A stretch of DNA of 64,000 nucleotides from positions 18,318,633-18,382,632 of the forward strand of contig NW_004454163.1 in the NCBI RefSeq assembly GCF_000283155.1, read 5' to 3'. The position numbers and the translations under genes were made by a program. This DNA comes from Ceratotherium simum simum (lineage: Eukaryota; Chordata; Mammalia; Perissodactyla; Rhinocerotidae). This document shows, in pieces, positions 53,961 through 64,000 of the stretch; the stretch's first letter is position 1, and each line of letters begins with the position of its first letter. The notes beneath the pieces were generated by a model. The model made no database searches. It was not told the origin of the DNA and worked only from the letters and a program-made list of their open reading frames with translations.

Positions 53961-55199
53961 CATGTTATCCACTTACAGGGAAAGAGTGATTCAACTGGGA
54001 ACAATAGTACAATTGATGAATGTATATACGTATCATAGTCCTGGGTGGAAGGGAGGTGCAGCAAAAGAGAGCTAAATTTTCACCTTCTTGGCTTTCACTA
54101 GTAGGAAGCCAATAGAGAATGCCTAAAACTGAAAAATCAAGATGAGCCATTTACATACATTATTTAGAAATATAGACATAAGCATAATAATTCAGGAGAA
54201 AGAACTCAAAATAGTTGCCTCTGCAGAGCAGGAAATGGGGGTTGGGGAGCAGGGGACTATTATTTTTTATAATAAATTTGTAAAACCCTTTGGTAAAAAT
54301 AACTAAAAGATGACAAAAAACAACAATGAGGCCAAGCAGCTCTTAATTGCTAACCTTCACAGCGCTGTGGTTACTTTTCACTGTTTTTGATAGTAAGAGA
54401 GTGTATAAATCTCTTTACTTTAAAACAAACCAAGTGAAATCGTTGACAGCTACTATTATATTAACGCCCCTTCAAAACCCACCACCTGGTGTCACACATC
54501 CTCAGCGATGACACCCCTTCCTACATAAGTGAAACCTAAATATTCTCTACTTTCATTCAGTCAACTCTGTATTATCCAAGCCACAAAAGAAGGATAACAA
54601 CACAGAAACCCATAACAGAATATAATTCAGAAGTCACATGAATGACGTGAGAACGCAAACATGTTATTGCTATGCGGGTAACTTGCCTTACTAAGGTTGC
54701 AGAACTTCAAATAACACTGAAATCTTTTGCCTATACACAGATCAGGTTAGGAGAAACTATACTAGAAGCCCTCCGAATAACAGAACTCGGAAACAAAAAC
54801 TTGCCTCAAATGATAACATATGCAGGTGACTAAGAGTTAACATTCCTTTTCCCCCTCTGTACTCTCAAGGTATACACTGCATCTTGAAAGATGTACAAGT
54901 GGGAGGCAAGGTAAACACTTCGATCACTGCTTAATAGGAACTCAAATTTGGCCCAGTATTTTCTTAACTTAGGTAAGCTAGATGTGAATGTTCATTTACA
55001 GGCATGACATCACAATTGATTTCTATAACATAACCTAAACTGGATATAACGGCACCTTAGTCACAAAATACCGTGAGTCAGTTGTCAGTCTGTCAACCCC
55101 CATACTCGCCAGACTACTGGCTCAGGTCAATATAAAATTTCCCTTCATTAATAATTCCTTATAGACCCCTCCCAAAACAAAAACTTTTGTAGGAAACTA
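53961..55199. other. AT-rich DNA, mostly unclassified
   Basis: An L1-like 3' block is likely at 54130-54300 (GGAAATGGGGGTTGGGGAGC then TTTTTATAATAAATTTG). 54320-55190 is non-repeat by my reading, with no gene recognised. Only short frames are seen. Confidence 0.45.
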
Positions 55200-55335
55200 A
55201 TTCAACTACAATCTTTTTAAAACTAATGGGGATTAAGAATAGGAGAATACTTTTCACTGCTTTCTTTTTATATTTTTTAACATTTGAATTGCCTAAAATT
55301 AAATTACATGTATTTTTTTAAAGCACAAAAAAAGG
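55200..55335 (+). mobile_element. L1 3' tail-like fragment
   Basis: AATACTTTTCACTGCTTTCT, then TTTTTAACATTTGAATTGCC and ACATGTATTTTTTTAAAGCA resemble the last 120 bases of old L1 3' UTRs. Confidence 0.45.
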
Positions 55336-57984
55336 GGGGAGGTGAGAAAAGCATAAAATAGTTTAGCATGTTATAGGAACAGCAAACAGCAGAGTACCAC
55401 CAAGGTTGTGGTGTCTGGATGAGGCTGGATGGGAGTTCTGGAAGCCAGGCTTGAAAAAGTCTCATGCTGTGATGAAGGGGCGGGACTTGAAGCTTAGATA
55501 TTAGAATGATAACCCTGGGGGCGGAATAATCTCAGGGGTCAGAACCGATAGGAAGGAGGGATCTGCCTGTGTCCTCAGTCCTTTTTGCATTATCTCACTT
55601 TAAATCACAATTTTACCACTGAACTAGAGTAGTAAAAATGGACGTGGAGCCAATGAGATGAAGTCAAAAGATACTTAGACGGAACTGCTTCAAAGAGGGA
55701 GGTGAAGGGCAGAAGGATAGAAAGAGGAAACAAAGCTAGTTTTGTTGATAAGGGTTAGCTAGGGTTTAGCCCCCCGGGACAGCCCCCTCCAGACTCCTCT
55801 CCCTTCCCCTGCAGCCTCTGATACAGCAGAAGGCTTCTCCGTTGTCTCAGCCTGATGAAGTGCGCTTGGCCAGCTCAGCCTTAAGACAAATCGCCTGCGC
55901 TGGTACCAGCCAGCTTGCCCCTGGAGCTCCCCCCACTCTGGGAACTGGAGGACTGAAAACACTATGGGTAGGCTTTAGCAATGGGTAGTGCAAGTGCTTT
56001 CCGACGGGCAGTCTGCCCCTGTTCCCTGTCACCACATCCCCGGAAGAGAAGCTGTTGGAGACTGGAGGGTAGTGATCAGGAAGCTGGGAAAGGATTGGGG
56101 AAAATGTTGCAGAAGGCAACGCTGGATGCTGAGTCATGGTGCTAGATGCAACCTCACAGCCTAGCCGGCATATCAAATGCACCCACATCCTTCACTGAAA
56201 AGGGCTGCTACGATGATCGCGGAGTTGAGGTGAGCTGCAGCGGACCCAACATTATACTCTGTAGACATTTTACTCAATGTTTACTACCTTCTGGTTTGCA
56301 GATCTCTTTTCAATTTGGAGTCAATATTTTTCTTTTCAGGTCTCAAGTATTTTTGTGGGCCTTGGAGACATTCGTAGACCCTAGTGATACCCACAATGAC
56401 CTGCGGCGTCTGGCAATTAGGAAGTCATTGATGACCTCTGCTGAGGCTGACGGGGGTCACTGGGTTCGGCACAATGATGAGCAGCTAAGGTCAAGACTTC
56501 ACTTCCTGTCCTGGCCAACTGGTTTTGCACAGTCCAGCAATTACAGATCCCATCTTGGGGTACAGCTAGAGAGGGTGGATAGCCCCATACAAAGTCACTC
56601 CCGTTACAATTCCAAACGCATGCGCTGTTGTGAAGAGGGTAAGATATGCCCTACACAGACGCAGGCCTGCCCAGAAAGCACTTACCATTTGGAGTGCAAG
56701 GTAAAAGACAGAGATGGGCGGACATAGAGAAGCAACTGAAGCATACAAAAAGTCCCTTTAACCTCTTCCAGCTAGCAGTTCAGAAATACACAGGAAACCT
56801 TCCATATTTGCAGAGTCGTGATTTGTGGTTTCAAACATGCACGGCGCTGCTTGCTCCTCGCTCCTCGCCAGCCCACACTGTTATGCTGCAGGCAGCCAGT
56901 GCTGCAGACACACAGCCCATGTTTCTCTACAAAGCTCCCTAAGAATGGCCTTTCAGCTGCCCTGGTTCCATCAAGAGGAGATTCTCTCCCCACCCCCAGC
57001 CCTGCAAATATACTCTTTTTAACCCCCAATGGTTTAGTCGCAGAATTGTAAGATGAACTAGAAGGCAAGGATCTTACAGACCTAATCCCCACTTTTTCTG
57101 ACTCCTAACCCATTATTCCAGCCCCTGTCTAATGCAATTAGACGGGGGTGTCTCCTAAGCAGAGGCTGCTCTCTCTGGTTAACACACCATAGGCTGAACT
57201 CCAATTGAAGAGGCTTCTCCATCCACTCCAAGGACAATCAGTGCTGATGTGCTTGATCAAGAAACCCTGCCGACCCCCCTACCACCACTAACAGCAAGAA
57301 TCTTCTAGACTAGATGTTGAAAGGCGAAAAGAAGAGATGGAGGGAAGAGCAGAGGGCAAATGCTGCGAGTCCACAGGGGAAGAACATGCACCAACCCAAC
57401 ATCCAGGTGAACTTGGATTCAAAGGCTATTCCTCCCATCCATTCAACAAGTACTGACCCTAGCCAGCGCAGTGGACGGGAACAGCAAGGCGCTGATGCCT
57501 GCCAAAGAGGGGAATGCAATCTAAGCTGCAGAGGCTGGATGTACCCACAGTCACCATAGTTTTCCAAACCACAAATCAGAGTTGTTCTGGAAAACCCAGG
57601 TCACAGAATAGCAGGAAATACACAAAAGAATCTTGGGTGTAGGATGATGAGATACAGCCTATACACAGATATGCTGGAAGAATGCAATTGGCAACCTGAA
57701 TAAATCCAGGGGTCCCACATCCCAGTCCCTGCAAGGACCCTAGTCGAAGATACAGGGTCCAGCAAACTGAAATAACCGAAAGGAGGTCCCGGTCTTGTCT
57801 TGCTTCATCTCAAAGAATGTCATCAGACACCACGTGATAATGCGCTGAAACATTTCTCAAGGTGCCCTTTCTCGCCTCCTTAAGTCCCCTGCACCTCTCT
57901 GGAGCCTCTCCTTTGCCAAATCTTCCAAACTTTCCTGGATGCCCAGCATGCAGCTTCTCCATTCTCTTTCTCCTTTCTTAGCTC
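55336..57984. other. Unique DNA, no supported gene
   Basis: Contains the 193-codon plus-strand frame 56146-56727. It has Met and Cys but no domain, and it overlaps other frames. Minus-strand frames of 113 and 106 codons also lack domains. No repeat was recognised, apart from a possible L2 scrap at 57840-57960. Confidence 0.45.
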
Positions 57985-58400
57985 GCAGTGCTGTAGGAGG
58001 AATTAGTTTCAGTGGGATGATCCAAGAAGACTTCTTGGAGTGGGAGGTATGTATGGTGAATTTTAAAAGATAAGCTGGATTTTAATGGACAAGAATTAAA
58101 GACCATTCCAGTTTGAGGGGCTATGATGAGTAAAACCAGGAGGGGGCATGAAATGCCCTGTCATGTTCAAAGACAGCAAAGTAGCGGGAGTCGGGGTATG
58201 CAAAAATACAGCAACAATGAGACTGGAAAGCCCAATCAAGAGATCAGGATTTGGAGATCAGAAATCTGGACTCATTGGAGGTTTTTTGGTAGAAGGTAAA
58301 ATGTGCCAAACAGCATTCCAGGAAGACCCAATGGATCGATTAGAGAGGAGGACGCCAGTAAGGAATGTATTGAATCAACCCATCAAGCCAGCCTCCATTT
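57985..58400 (-). mobile_element. L2 LINE 3' region, antisense
   Basis: CAAGAAGACTTCTTGGAGTG, then CTATGATGAGTAAAACCAGG, CAGGATTTGGAGATCAGAAA and GATTAGAGAGGAGG match the L2 3' region read backwards, in order. The 91-codon frame inside is a shadow. Confidence 0.6.
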
Positions 58401-58819
58401 TAATAGATGCTCAAAATGAATGAGGCTTTATTTCTAATAGACAGTTGTAATGGAGACTATTGGAAAACTTGGTCATCTGAAATGCACAGATAACTCTCAA
58501 GTTTCATTGCAGCATCATTTATGGCCGTCTACCTCCTCCAGCGAATCTCTTCCCTGAACTTCAGTAAGCTGCAAAACAGATGAGTCTGACCTTCATGTCT
58601 CTGCCTCTCAGAGAAACAAGCAGTGAGATGGGCCAGAGAGGGAGGGCAGCAAGAAGAGGATGTGGGCCTGGGCCCCTATATCCTGATGCAAACAAGCAGG
58701 GAACTTGGTCAGAAGTGGCAAACCAGCTGATAGGGTAATATCGTAAAGAGCACCATTTGGCAAAGGAAGAAAGAAAGCATGTCTTTCACCCCAAATACTA
58801 GTCTAATTAGCTATGCAGG
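58401..58819. other. Unique DNA, no gene seen
   Basis: No domain-bearing frame and no repeat recognised. Confidence 0.5.
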
Positions 58820-59155
58820 TTTGTTTTATAAGACTGTTTCCTCCTTCCGATCAAAATCCCAACCACGCTTCAAAACCCACCTCGGCCACAAAGCCAGCCT
58901 CATTATCCCACCCTCCCTGCTGTCCCTCTCCTGAACATCTACAATACCAAACAGTTTGCCACCTAGGGCCAACGCCGTCTTGTTTTTTTCATCTTGTTTC
59001 AATGGGCATTCACGTCTTCCTCCCCATGAGGGACTATGTTCCTTAAGATCAGGTAATGTATCTTATATTGTCACAGAGACTTTCTCACAGCACCTAGCAG
59101 TGGGTTGGGCATACAGAAAGAACGGAATAAACTGTTGCCGAGTAACCGATTGTTT
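58820..59155 (+). mobile_element. L2 LINE 3' end
   Basis: CACGCTTCAAAACCCACCTC then AAGCCAGCCTCATTATCCCA, GGACTATGTTCCTTAAGATC and CACAGCACCTAGCAGTGGGT, ending with AACGGAATAAACTG, follow L2 to its terminus. Confidence 0.75.
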
Positions 59156-59671
59156 AAAAAGTGTTTGTAAAACATCCCAGTGCTTGTATCTGCTTTCTTT
59201 TCTATACTGGGAAATCCATGAAAGAAGCTGGCTTTAGCAAACTGATTTAAAAATATCTTATTTCATTTAGACTGACAAATACTAATATCATAGAAGTTAG
59301 AGCTGGAAAAGAGAGACATTTGGGCAATTTAGTCCATCTTAAGTGGAAGTGATTGATGTAACTGATCTAGAACAAGTAGGGATAAAAGGATTGTTTAGAA
59401 GCCCACATCAGTATTTAAAAACTATGTTCTCCGAAGTTCAAATGTTGTGCTCTCCTGTTTACGGGATTCATTTGGCCTCCCCCTGCCTCCAGTCTGTATG
59501 TGGACCAAGTTGCACTTCAGCCCAACCCTGTCTGAGTCATCACACTTTCTAAATAATTGCCCTTCGGTGTGAATTAATGCAGAGGCTTTAGGCTGGGAGT
59601 AACAGGTTAACTCTGCATGCTGCAAAACCACATTTTGTCATTTATTCATAGAGTGATGTTCAGTGTCCTTT

Positions 59672-59709
<38 letters not shown>

Positions 59710-59779
59710 TTGTGGTGGGCCTGCCTGTGGGCCTTGTGAGCAATTGAGGGCCTGTACCACCTCTGTAGATTGGCTCATA
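59156..59779. other. Unique DNA
   Basis: No gene was recognised. A (TG)n tract lies at 59675-59705. Confidence 0.5.
59675..59705. repeat. (TG)n microsatellite
   Basis: About 15 uninterrupted TG units, then TATGTTTGTGG. Confidence 0.9.
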
Positions 59780-59895
59780 GAAGAGCAGGGTGAAGACAGT
59801 GGGCTTCAGAGACAGATAGAAAGATGCAGATTCAACTCCTGATTCTGCATCTTCCTAGCTGTGTGATCCTGAGCCGGGCCCTTTACTGTGCTCTT
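59780..59895 (+). repeat. MIR SINE 5' half
   Basis: GATTCAACTCCTGATTCTGC then CTAGCTGTGTGATCCTGAGC are the MIR tRNA-like and core start. Confidence 0.75.
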
Positions 59896-59899
59896 TGCT

Positions 59900-60300
59900 G
59901 CTTTAACTAAAATCAATAATTAATTCTTCTAACTACAAAAGTAATATATGTCCATACCAGAAAAATTAGAAAACACAAGCTAAAACAAGAAAATTTTAAT
60001 TTTAATACTATTTTAATATTCATTATTCCAGACTTCTATACATAGACACATTTTTATCGAAATGGAATCATACCAAAAAACAGTGTCCTTTATTGCTGGG
60101 CAATTTATTTTGATCACTTTTCCAAAGTACTACATATTCTCCACAGAATTTATTTTTCTTTCGTCTAGAAAAGAGCTTTGTTTTTTAATTAGTTTTTTAA
60201 CATACGCACATAATAAAAGTAAGACATAGTCAAAATAATTCAAACAGTAACGAAGAGTCATAAATATAATGCAGAATAAAAGCCCCTCCCGCTATCACGC
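59900..60300 (-). mobile_element. Probable old L1 3'-UTR, antisense
   Basis: CTACAAAAGTAATATATGTC, GGAATCATACCAAAAAACAG and AATAATTCAAACAGTAACGA, then GCCCCTCCCGCTATCACGCC, loosely follow the complement of L1 3' ends. It is diverged. Confidence 0.45.
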
Positions 60301-60369
60301 CCAGTTGCAGTCAGAGAAGTAACACTCAGAGGCCAGTTTTTAATAACTGCTGGTGAGTGTTTAAAAATT

Positions 60370-60480
60370 GTCATCACAGCGTATCACTCACCTGCTTAAA
60401 AACTTCCAGCAGCTTCATATTCAGAGCAAATTCCAAGCCCACCCAGGGACTACCCTTTCTGAGCCTCCACTTTTCCTCTG
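60370..60480 (+). mobile_element. L2 LINE fragment
   Basis: TCACTCACCTGCTTAAAAAC, then TTCCAGCAGCTTCATATTCA and GAGCAAATTCCAAGCC follow the 'cctgcttaaaaccctccagtggc' region of L2. Confidence 0.75.
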
Positions 60481-60769
60481 ATGGTGTAAGAGCTAAAATC
60501 CACCATCTCTAGGGTTGGGGCCAGCCCTCGCAGGCCACACTTCTGCCATCTATACTCCTATCTCCAAAAGAGACTGCCTCTTAATCCCTCCCCGAGGGGA
60601 AAACCAAGGCACTGAGAGGCAAGTAAGGGTGGTAGCCACTCGGGCTCCTCCTCCTCCTTCCAGAGACCTTTGCAATTGACAAAGCACCCTTCCTCTGGCT
60701 CTCACTTTCGCCTGCATGTGACACAGGGTAAAATGTGTGAGGACAAATGGCCTGGGCAGGAAAGCCGCT

Positions 60770-60920
60770 GAGCCAGGCTGCAGCAGACTTGGTCTCTGGT
60801 CCTCTCTGCTAATAACTACTTGTGTGGCTTAAAACCTCCAAGTTTCCATTTCCTCATCTATAAAATGAAGTAAGTGGACTGGTTCACCAAAATCCCTCCC
60901 AATGCTAGTGCTCAGTTCCA
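60770..60920 (+). repeat. MIR SINE
   Basis: TTTCCATTTCCTCATCTATA then AAATGAAGTAAGTGGACTGG are the MIR core. The end CCAATGCTAGTGCTC is the MIR 3' part. Confidence 0.75.
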
Positions 60921-60994
60921 GAGAAGCAAAACCATGGTCATCTGGGTGACCGAGCTAGACTCTGCCTAGATGGAGTCTCTCAGTCTCATTTTAC

Positions 60995-61145
60995 TCTCAG
61001 GAACTCCATAAAATACGTAATTTTTACCCTCATCCTACTCAACAAGAAAAATGAGGCTCAAAAATCTTAAGTAACATGCTCAACTTCCCACAGCTGGTAA
61101 GTGGCAGAGCCAGGAATTAAAGCCAGTCAATCTGATTCTCTTTTA
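60995..61145 (-). repeat. MIR SINE
   Basis: GAGGCTCAAAAATCTTAAGT, then ACTTCCCACAGCTGGTAAGT and GGCAGAGCCAGGAATTAAAG are the complement of the MIR core. Confidence 0.85.
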
Positions 61146-61149
61146 TGCT

Positions 61150-61440
61150 CTTTCTGAATGCAGTTCATTGGATTTTTGTTTTTGGAGCACCTGTAATAAA
61201 ATTTTATTAGAAGTGCATGAAAATGTTTTTGGCTTAACATGTTATAATGCAAAGTATAATGTCCAATTCATTGGATTTTTGATCTGCAATTCAGTCAACT
61301 ATATATTCTACAGGATAATAAAACTCTTTATTAAATTGACCAGACATGACAACAAATTACTATATTCACGAAAGCAATATAGCATCAGTACTCTGACCTT
61401 CAGCTCTTATTGATCGATCATGGTGTCACCTAACACTCAT
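61150..61440. promoter_or_regulatory. Candidate conserved AT-rich element
   Basis: This non-repeat, AT-rich block carries TTCATTGGATTTTTG twice, about 100 bases apart (near 61166 and 61267), and several TAAT-type cores. An 81-codon frame has no domain. Function is inferred only. Confidence 0.25.
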
Positions 61441-61451
61441 TCTTTCTACAG

Positions 61452-61643
61452 CTGTGGTTCTCAAACTTGCGAGTTCATCTGAACCTACAGGAAGGCTCGT
61501 TAAATGACAGATCGCTGGGCCCACACCTAGAGTTTCTGATTCAGGTGGCCTCAGTGGGGTGGGACCTGATAATCTGCATTTCTCACAAGCTCCCAGGAGA
61601 TGCTGATGTTGCTAGTCCGGGGACCTGGTTTAGAGAATCACTG
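61452..61643 (+). mobile_element. MER5A hAT-Charlie element
   Basis: GCTGTGGTTCTCAAACTTGC region through GAGTTTCTGATTCAGGTGGC to TTTAGAGAATCACTG is the full MER5A layout. Confidence 0.85.
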
Positions 61644-62485
61644 CTCTAAAACACTCCTGCCCTCTTGGCTCGTCTAGTTCCTACAGGCTCAAGCATTCAA
61701 CTGTCCCGGCTGTAACTGTTTCACTGTCACAACTTTGCTCCTCTGTCCAGGGTCTGCTGTCTACCTACTTCTTCCCCTCTGGCTCTCAGCACAAGAGAGA
61801 GCTTGGCTTTCTGCCCTATTAGTTGGCTTTCTGCTCCACACCAGCTGGCAAAGGCTGAAAGGAAAGGCCTTCTAAGTCAGCATCCCAGCAGGGTGAATTC
61901 CCTGTGACGGGCCCTTGAACCAGAGGGAAGGACTGTTCCCCTTTCAAAGCATAAGATCTTCCCTTTCCACCACACATTGAGTGCCTAATAAGTGCTTGCA
62001 TCTACATACAATTGGTTTCTCCACTAACTTTTTTTTTTAAGCTTTGAATTCTTCAAGAGGAAATGCTCTTTTTTATCCCCAAATATCATTTTTTCAGAAC
62101 TTTCTTTAAACACACACCAACAGAATGCAACCAGGATTTAAAACAGTAGATTCTACACAGAAGTCCAAGGGCAAGCTGTGGCTGTGTTTCTCTGTTTGGC
62201 CTCATTTCTTGCTTGGAGTGGTCAGGTATAATCAAAGGATGGCTGCTTTTGGAATAAAGGTCTAAGTTAGGGGTCCTCCACTTGATCTCCGCTCCTTTCA
62301 GGGTTGCTAGAGGATGAGAACTGCTTAAAAGTCAGACAGGATAGTGAATGTCCTCACTGAGGGTGCTTTAAAATAGCAAAAGACAGCTCTGGAGCTGGTA
62401 GACGAGAAACTCATAAAGAGATAAAGGGGTCTTTGGTGACCTCCACATTGCCTTTCTGCCCACTTCCTCCCGCGCCCACGTTAGG
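61644..62485. other. Unique DNA, no gene seen
   Basis: Short frames only. An oligo-T run lies at about 62030. Confidence 0.5.
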
Positions 62486-62489
62486 CCAT

Positions 62490-62620
62490 TGCGACAGGGC
62501 AGTGCAGTGAGAAGGCCATCCACAGGCATGGACAGTGGGAGACCAGGATCTGGTCCCAGCTCTACCGCTGACCAGTGAGTGTCCCTGGACCACTCCCTTC
62601 AGCTCCAGGGACAATATTCA
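62490..62620 (+). repeat. Possible MIR SINE
   Basis: GGATCTGGTCCCAGCTCTAC then CCCTGGACCACTCCCTTCAG resemble a diverged MIR 5' half. Confidence 0.4.
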
Positions 62621-63044
62621 GTTGTGTGTATATAGGGAAACTGGCCTGGATGAACTCAGAGGTCAGCTCAGCACAGTCTGTTAGTGAGAACCGGAAACGG
62701 TTTGGACCAAATGTGCTAATGACTTTGCTTTTGATGCGACAATACCTTGGCATTTGTGAACTGTTAATGACCAGGGAGGAACTTGTTGTCCAAGTGCTGA
62801 AGAGCCCCCACTGCCAGGGTAGGACCCAAGTGGAATCAGGAGAGGCCCTGCCCAGAGGGTGTCCCCCCAGCCCCACGGGCCTGCTCTGACCACCACATTC
62901 CTGCCCACATGGCTTTCTTCTGCAGAGAAGATGAAATGAGAACACACCTGCGTGGGCCTGGGATAAAGGGTTCCTTTCCCTTCCCCTCCCCCTTTCACAG
63001 TCTCCCCCTCACTAACACTCCCCCCTTTCCCTGATATATATATA
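62621..63044. other. Unique DNA ending in a (TA)n tract
   Basis: Overlapping 104-127-codon frames on opposite strands have no domains. A short (TA)n lies at 63034-63046, next to the transposon. Confidence 0.5.
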
Positions 63045-63258
63045 TACAGTCAGGTGCTGCATAACGATGTTTCAATCAAGGATGGACCGCATATATGACT
63101 GTAGTCCCATAAGATTAGTACCATAGAGCCTAGGTGTGTAGTAGGCTATACCATCTAGGTTTGTGTAAGTACACTCTATGATGTTCGCACAACTACAAAA
63201 TCGCCTAATGATACATTTCTCGGAACATATCCCCATCATTAAGCGATGCATGACTATA
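63045..63258 (+). mobile_element. 214-bp Tc1/mariner-type nonautonomous DNA transposon, copy 3
   Basis: Starts TACAGTCAGG and ends GCATGACTATA; the AGGTTTGTGTAAGTACACTC block matches the other copies. It sits at a (TA)n tract, consistent with TA target choice. Same orientation and length as copies 1 and 2. Confidence 0.85.
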
Positions 63259-63267
63259 TATACAGCT

Positions 63268-63345
63268 TAAAAAATTAATCATTGAATTGTAAACCTATAA
63301 AGTGAATTCCATGGTATATATTTTATACCTCAATAAATCTGTTAA
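63268..63345 (+). mobile_element. L1 3' tail fragment
   Basis: TTATACCTCAATAAATCTGT then TAAAAG resembles the terminal bases of old L1 elements. Confidence 0.45.
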
Positions 63346-63348
63346 AAG

Positions 63349-63616
63349 TGTTTTTTTTAAGATTTTTTTCTTTTTTTGTGCGTGTGAGGAAGATTAGCCC
63401 TGAGCTAACATCCAATGCCAGTCCTCCCCTTTTTGCTGAGGAAGATTGGCCCTGAGCTAACATCTGTGCCCATCTTCCTCTACTTTATATGGGATGCCAC
63501 CACAGCATGGCTTGACAAGCGGTGTGGTGGTGTGCGCCTGGGATCCGAACCGGCGAAACTCGGGCCGCGGAAGCGGAGTGCGCGCACTTAACTGCTGTGC
63601 CACCGGGCCAGCCCCC
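63349..63616 (-). mobile_element. ERE-type SINE, antisense, longer form
   Basis: Complement of an ERE: the T-rich tail is followed by GCCCTGAGCTAACATC-type sequence twice (about 63399 and 63450), B box GGTTCGGATCC as complement at 63541-63551, and head CCGGGCCAGCCCC at 63604-63616. TTAAAAG on each side (63342-63348 and 63617-63623) is a probable target duplication. The body differs from the two plus-strand copies, so it is a different ERE subfamily. Confidence 0.92.
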
Positions 63617-63718
63617 TTAAAAGATTTTTATTAATGTAAAGATCTCATTTGATTCTTCTGCAATTAAGCTCTGCATCAAAACTAAAGGAAGTTTTGGTCA
63701 GGACACCTTCAAGATGAT

Positions 63719-63719
63719 C

Positions 63720-63754
<35 letters not shown>
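63719..63754. repeat. (CA)n microsatellite
   Basis: CACACG then about 15 CA units, with alternating purine-pyrimidine character throughout. Confidence 0.9.
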
Positions 63755-63756
<2 letters not shown>

Positions 63757-64000
63757 GGACTAACGCTGATGCCCCTCAGTAAAAACCAGCCACAAGGGCA
63801 GAACCTGAGCGTCATCCAGAAGAGACAAGCATCCTGGGTTCAGCAACCTCAGACACCTCAGTCCTGGACGCTGCCACCTCAGCAGCTGGAAAATGATGTT
63901 CCTCTGCCTTCAGGAAGCCAGGACCCTCCCAGATACCCTAAAAGGCGTGAGGCTCTGAATCGTCAGGGTCCTCTTTGCAGCACTGACTTTCTGACTGAAC
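63755..64000. other. Unique DNA to window end
   Basis: No gene or repeat recognised. Confidence 0.5.

Overview
The window looks like noncoding genomic DNA (intergenic or intronic) from an odd-toed ungulate, most likely an equid or a close relative. The diagnostic feature is a tRNA-derived SINE of the equine repetitive element (ERE) type. There are two fairly complete plus-strand copies (50177-50392 and 51977-52176), one longer minus-strand copy (63349-63616) and a tail remnant near 3.6 kb. There are no Alu, B1/B2 or ruminant BovA-type elements. The rest of the repeats are ancient mammalian families: MIR, L2, MER5A-type hAT elements, L1M-type and HAL1-type LINEs, and MLT-like LTRs. I found no protein-coding gene, exon, tRNA, rRNA or other functional RNA gene that I can support. 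The longest open frames (211, 193 and 188 codons) have no recognisable domain and about the length expected by chance. I see no bacterial, phage or CRISPR material.

Layout. 1-37 kb is comparatively GC-rich unique DNA with many short, old MIR and L2 fragments. It also holds two copies of a 214-bp Tc1/mariner-type element (1-214 and 22651-22864), an MLT1-like LTR (22584-23312), several MER5A elements and a 1.1-kb antisense L2 (31496-32625). At 35.4-37.3 kb an antisense L2 is split by an antisense L1, which is itself split by a MER5A, and is followed by a solitary LTR. From 37.7 to 54 kb the DNA becomes AT-rich and LINE-dominated. An L1 3' end is followed by a 3.4-kb L1 with a large internal deletion. 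After a GC-richer interval with an L2 split by an LTR (43390-44560), a HAL1 element (48640-53560) is split by a 3.6-kb 5'-truncated L1 that carries both plus-strand EREs. 54-64 kb returns to mixed unique DNA with L2, MIR, a MER5A, the third 214-bp element (63045-63258) and the antisense ERE.

What may be functional. Several non-repeat stretches (about 5.9-6.3, 15.9-16.3, 18.1-18.4, 24.0-24.4, 26.4-26.9, 34.7-35.2 and 61.2-61.4 kb) have balanced composition and clustered transcription-factor-like motifs, and are my best candidates for conserved regulatory elements. This is inference from motif content only; cross-species alignment would decide. Other structural points are a perfect 20-bp palindrome at 3367-3386, three G-quadruplex motifs, a 49-bp alternating purine-pyrimidine tract, and an unexplained diverged duplication at 19.75 and 20.91 kb. 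I did not find an undescribed biological system.
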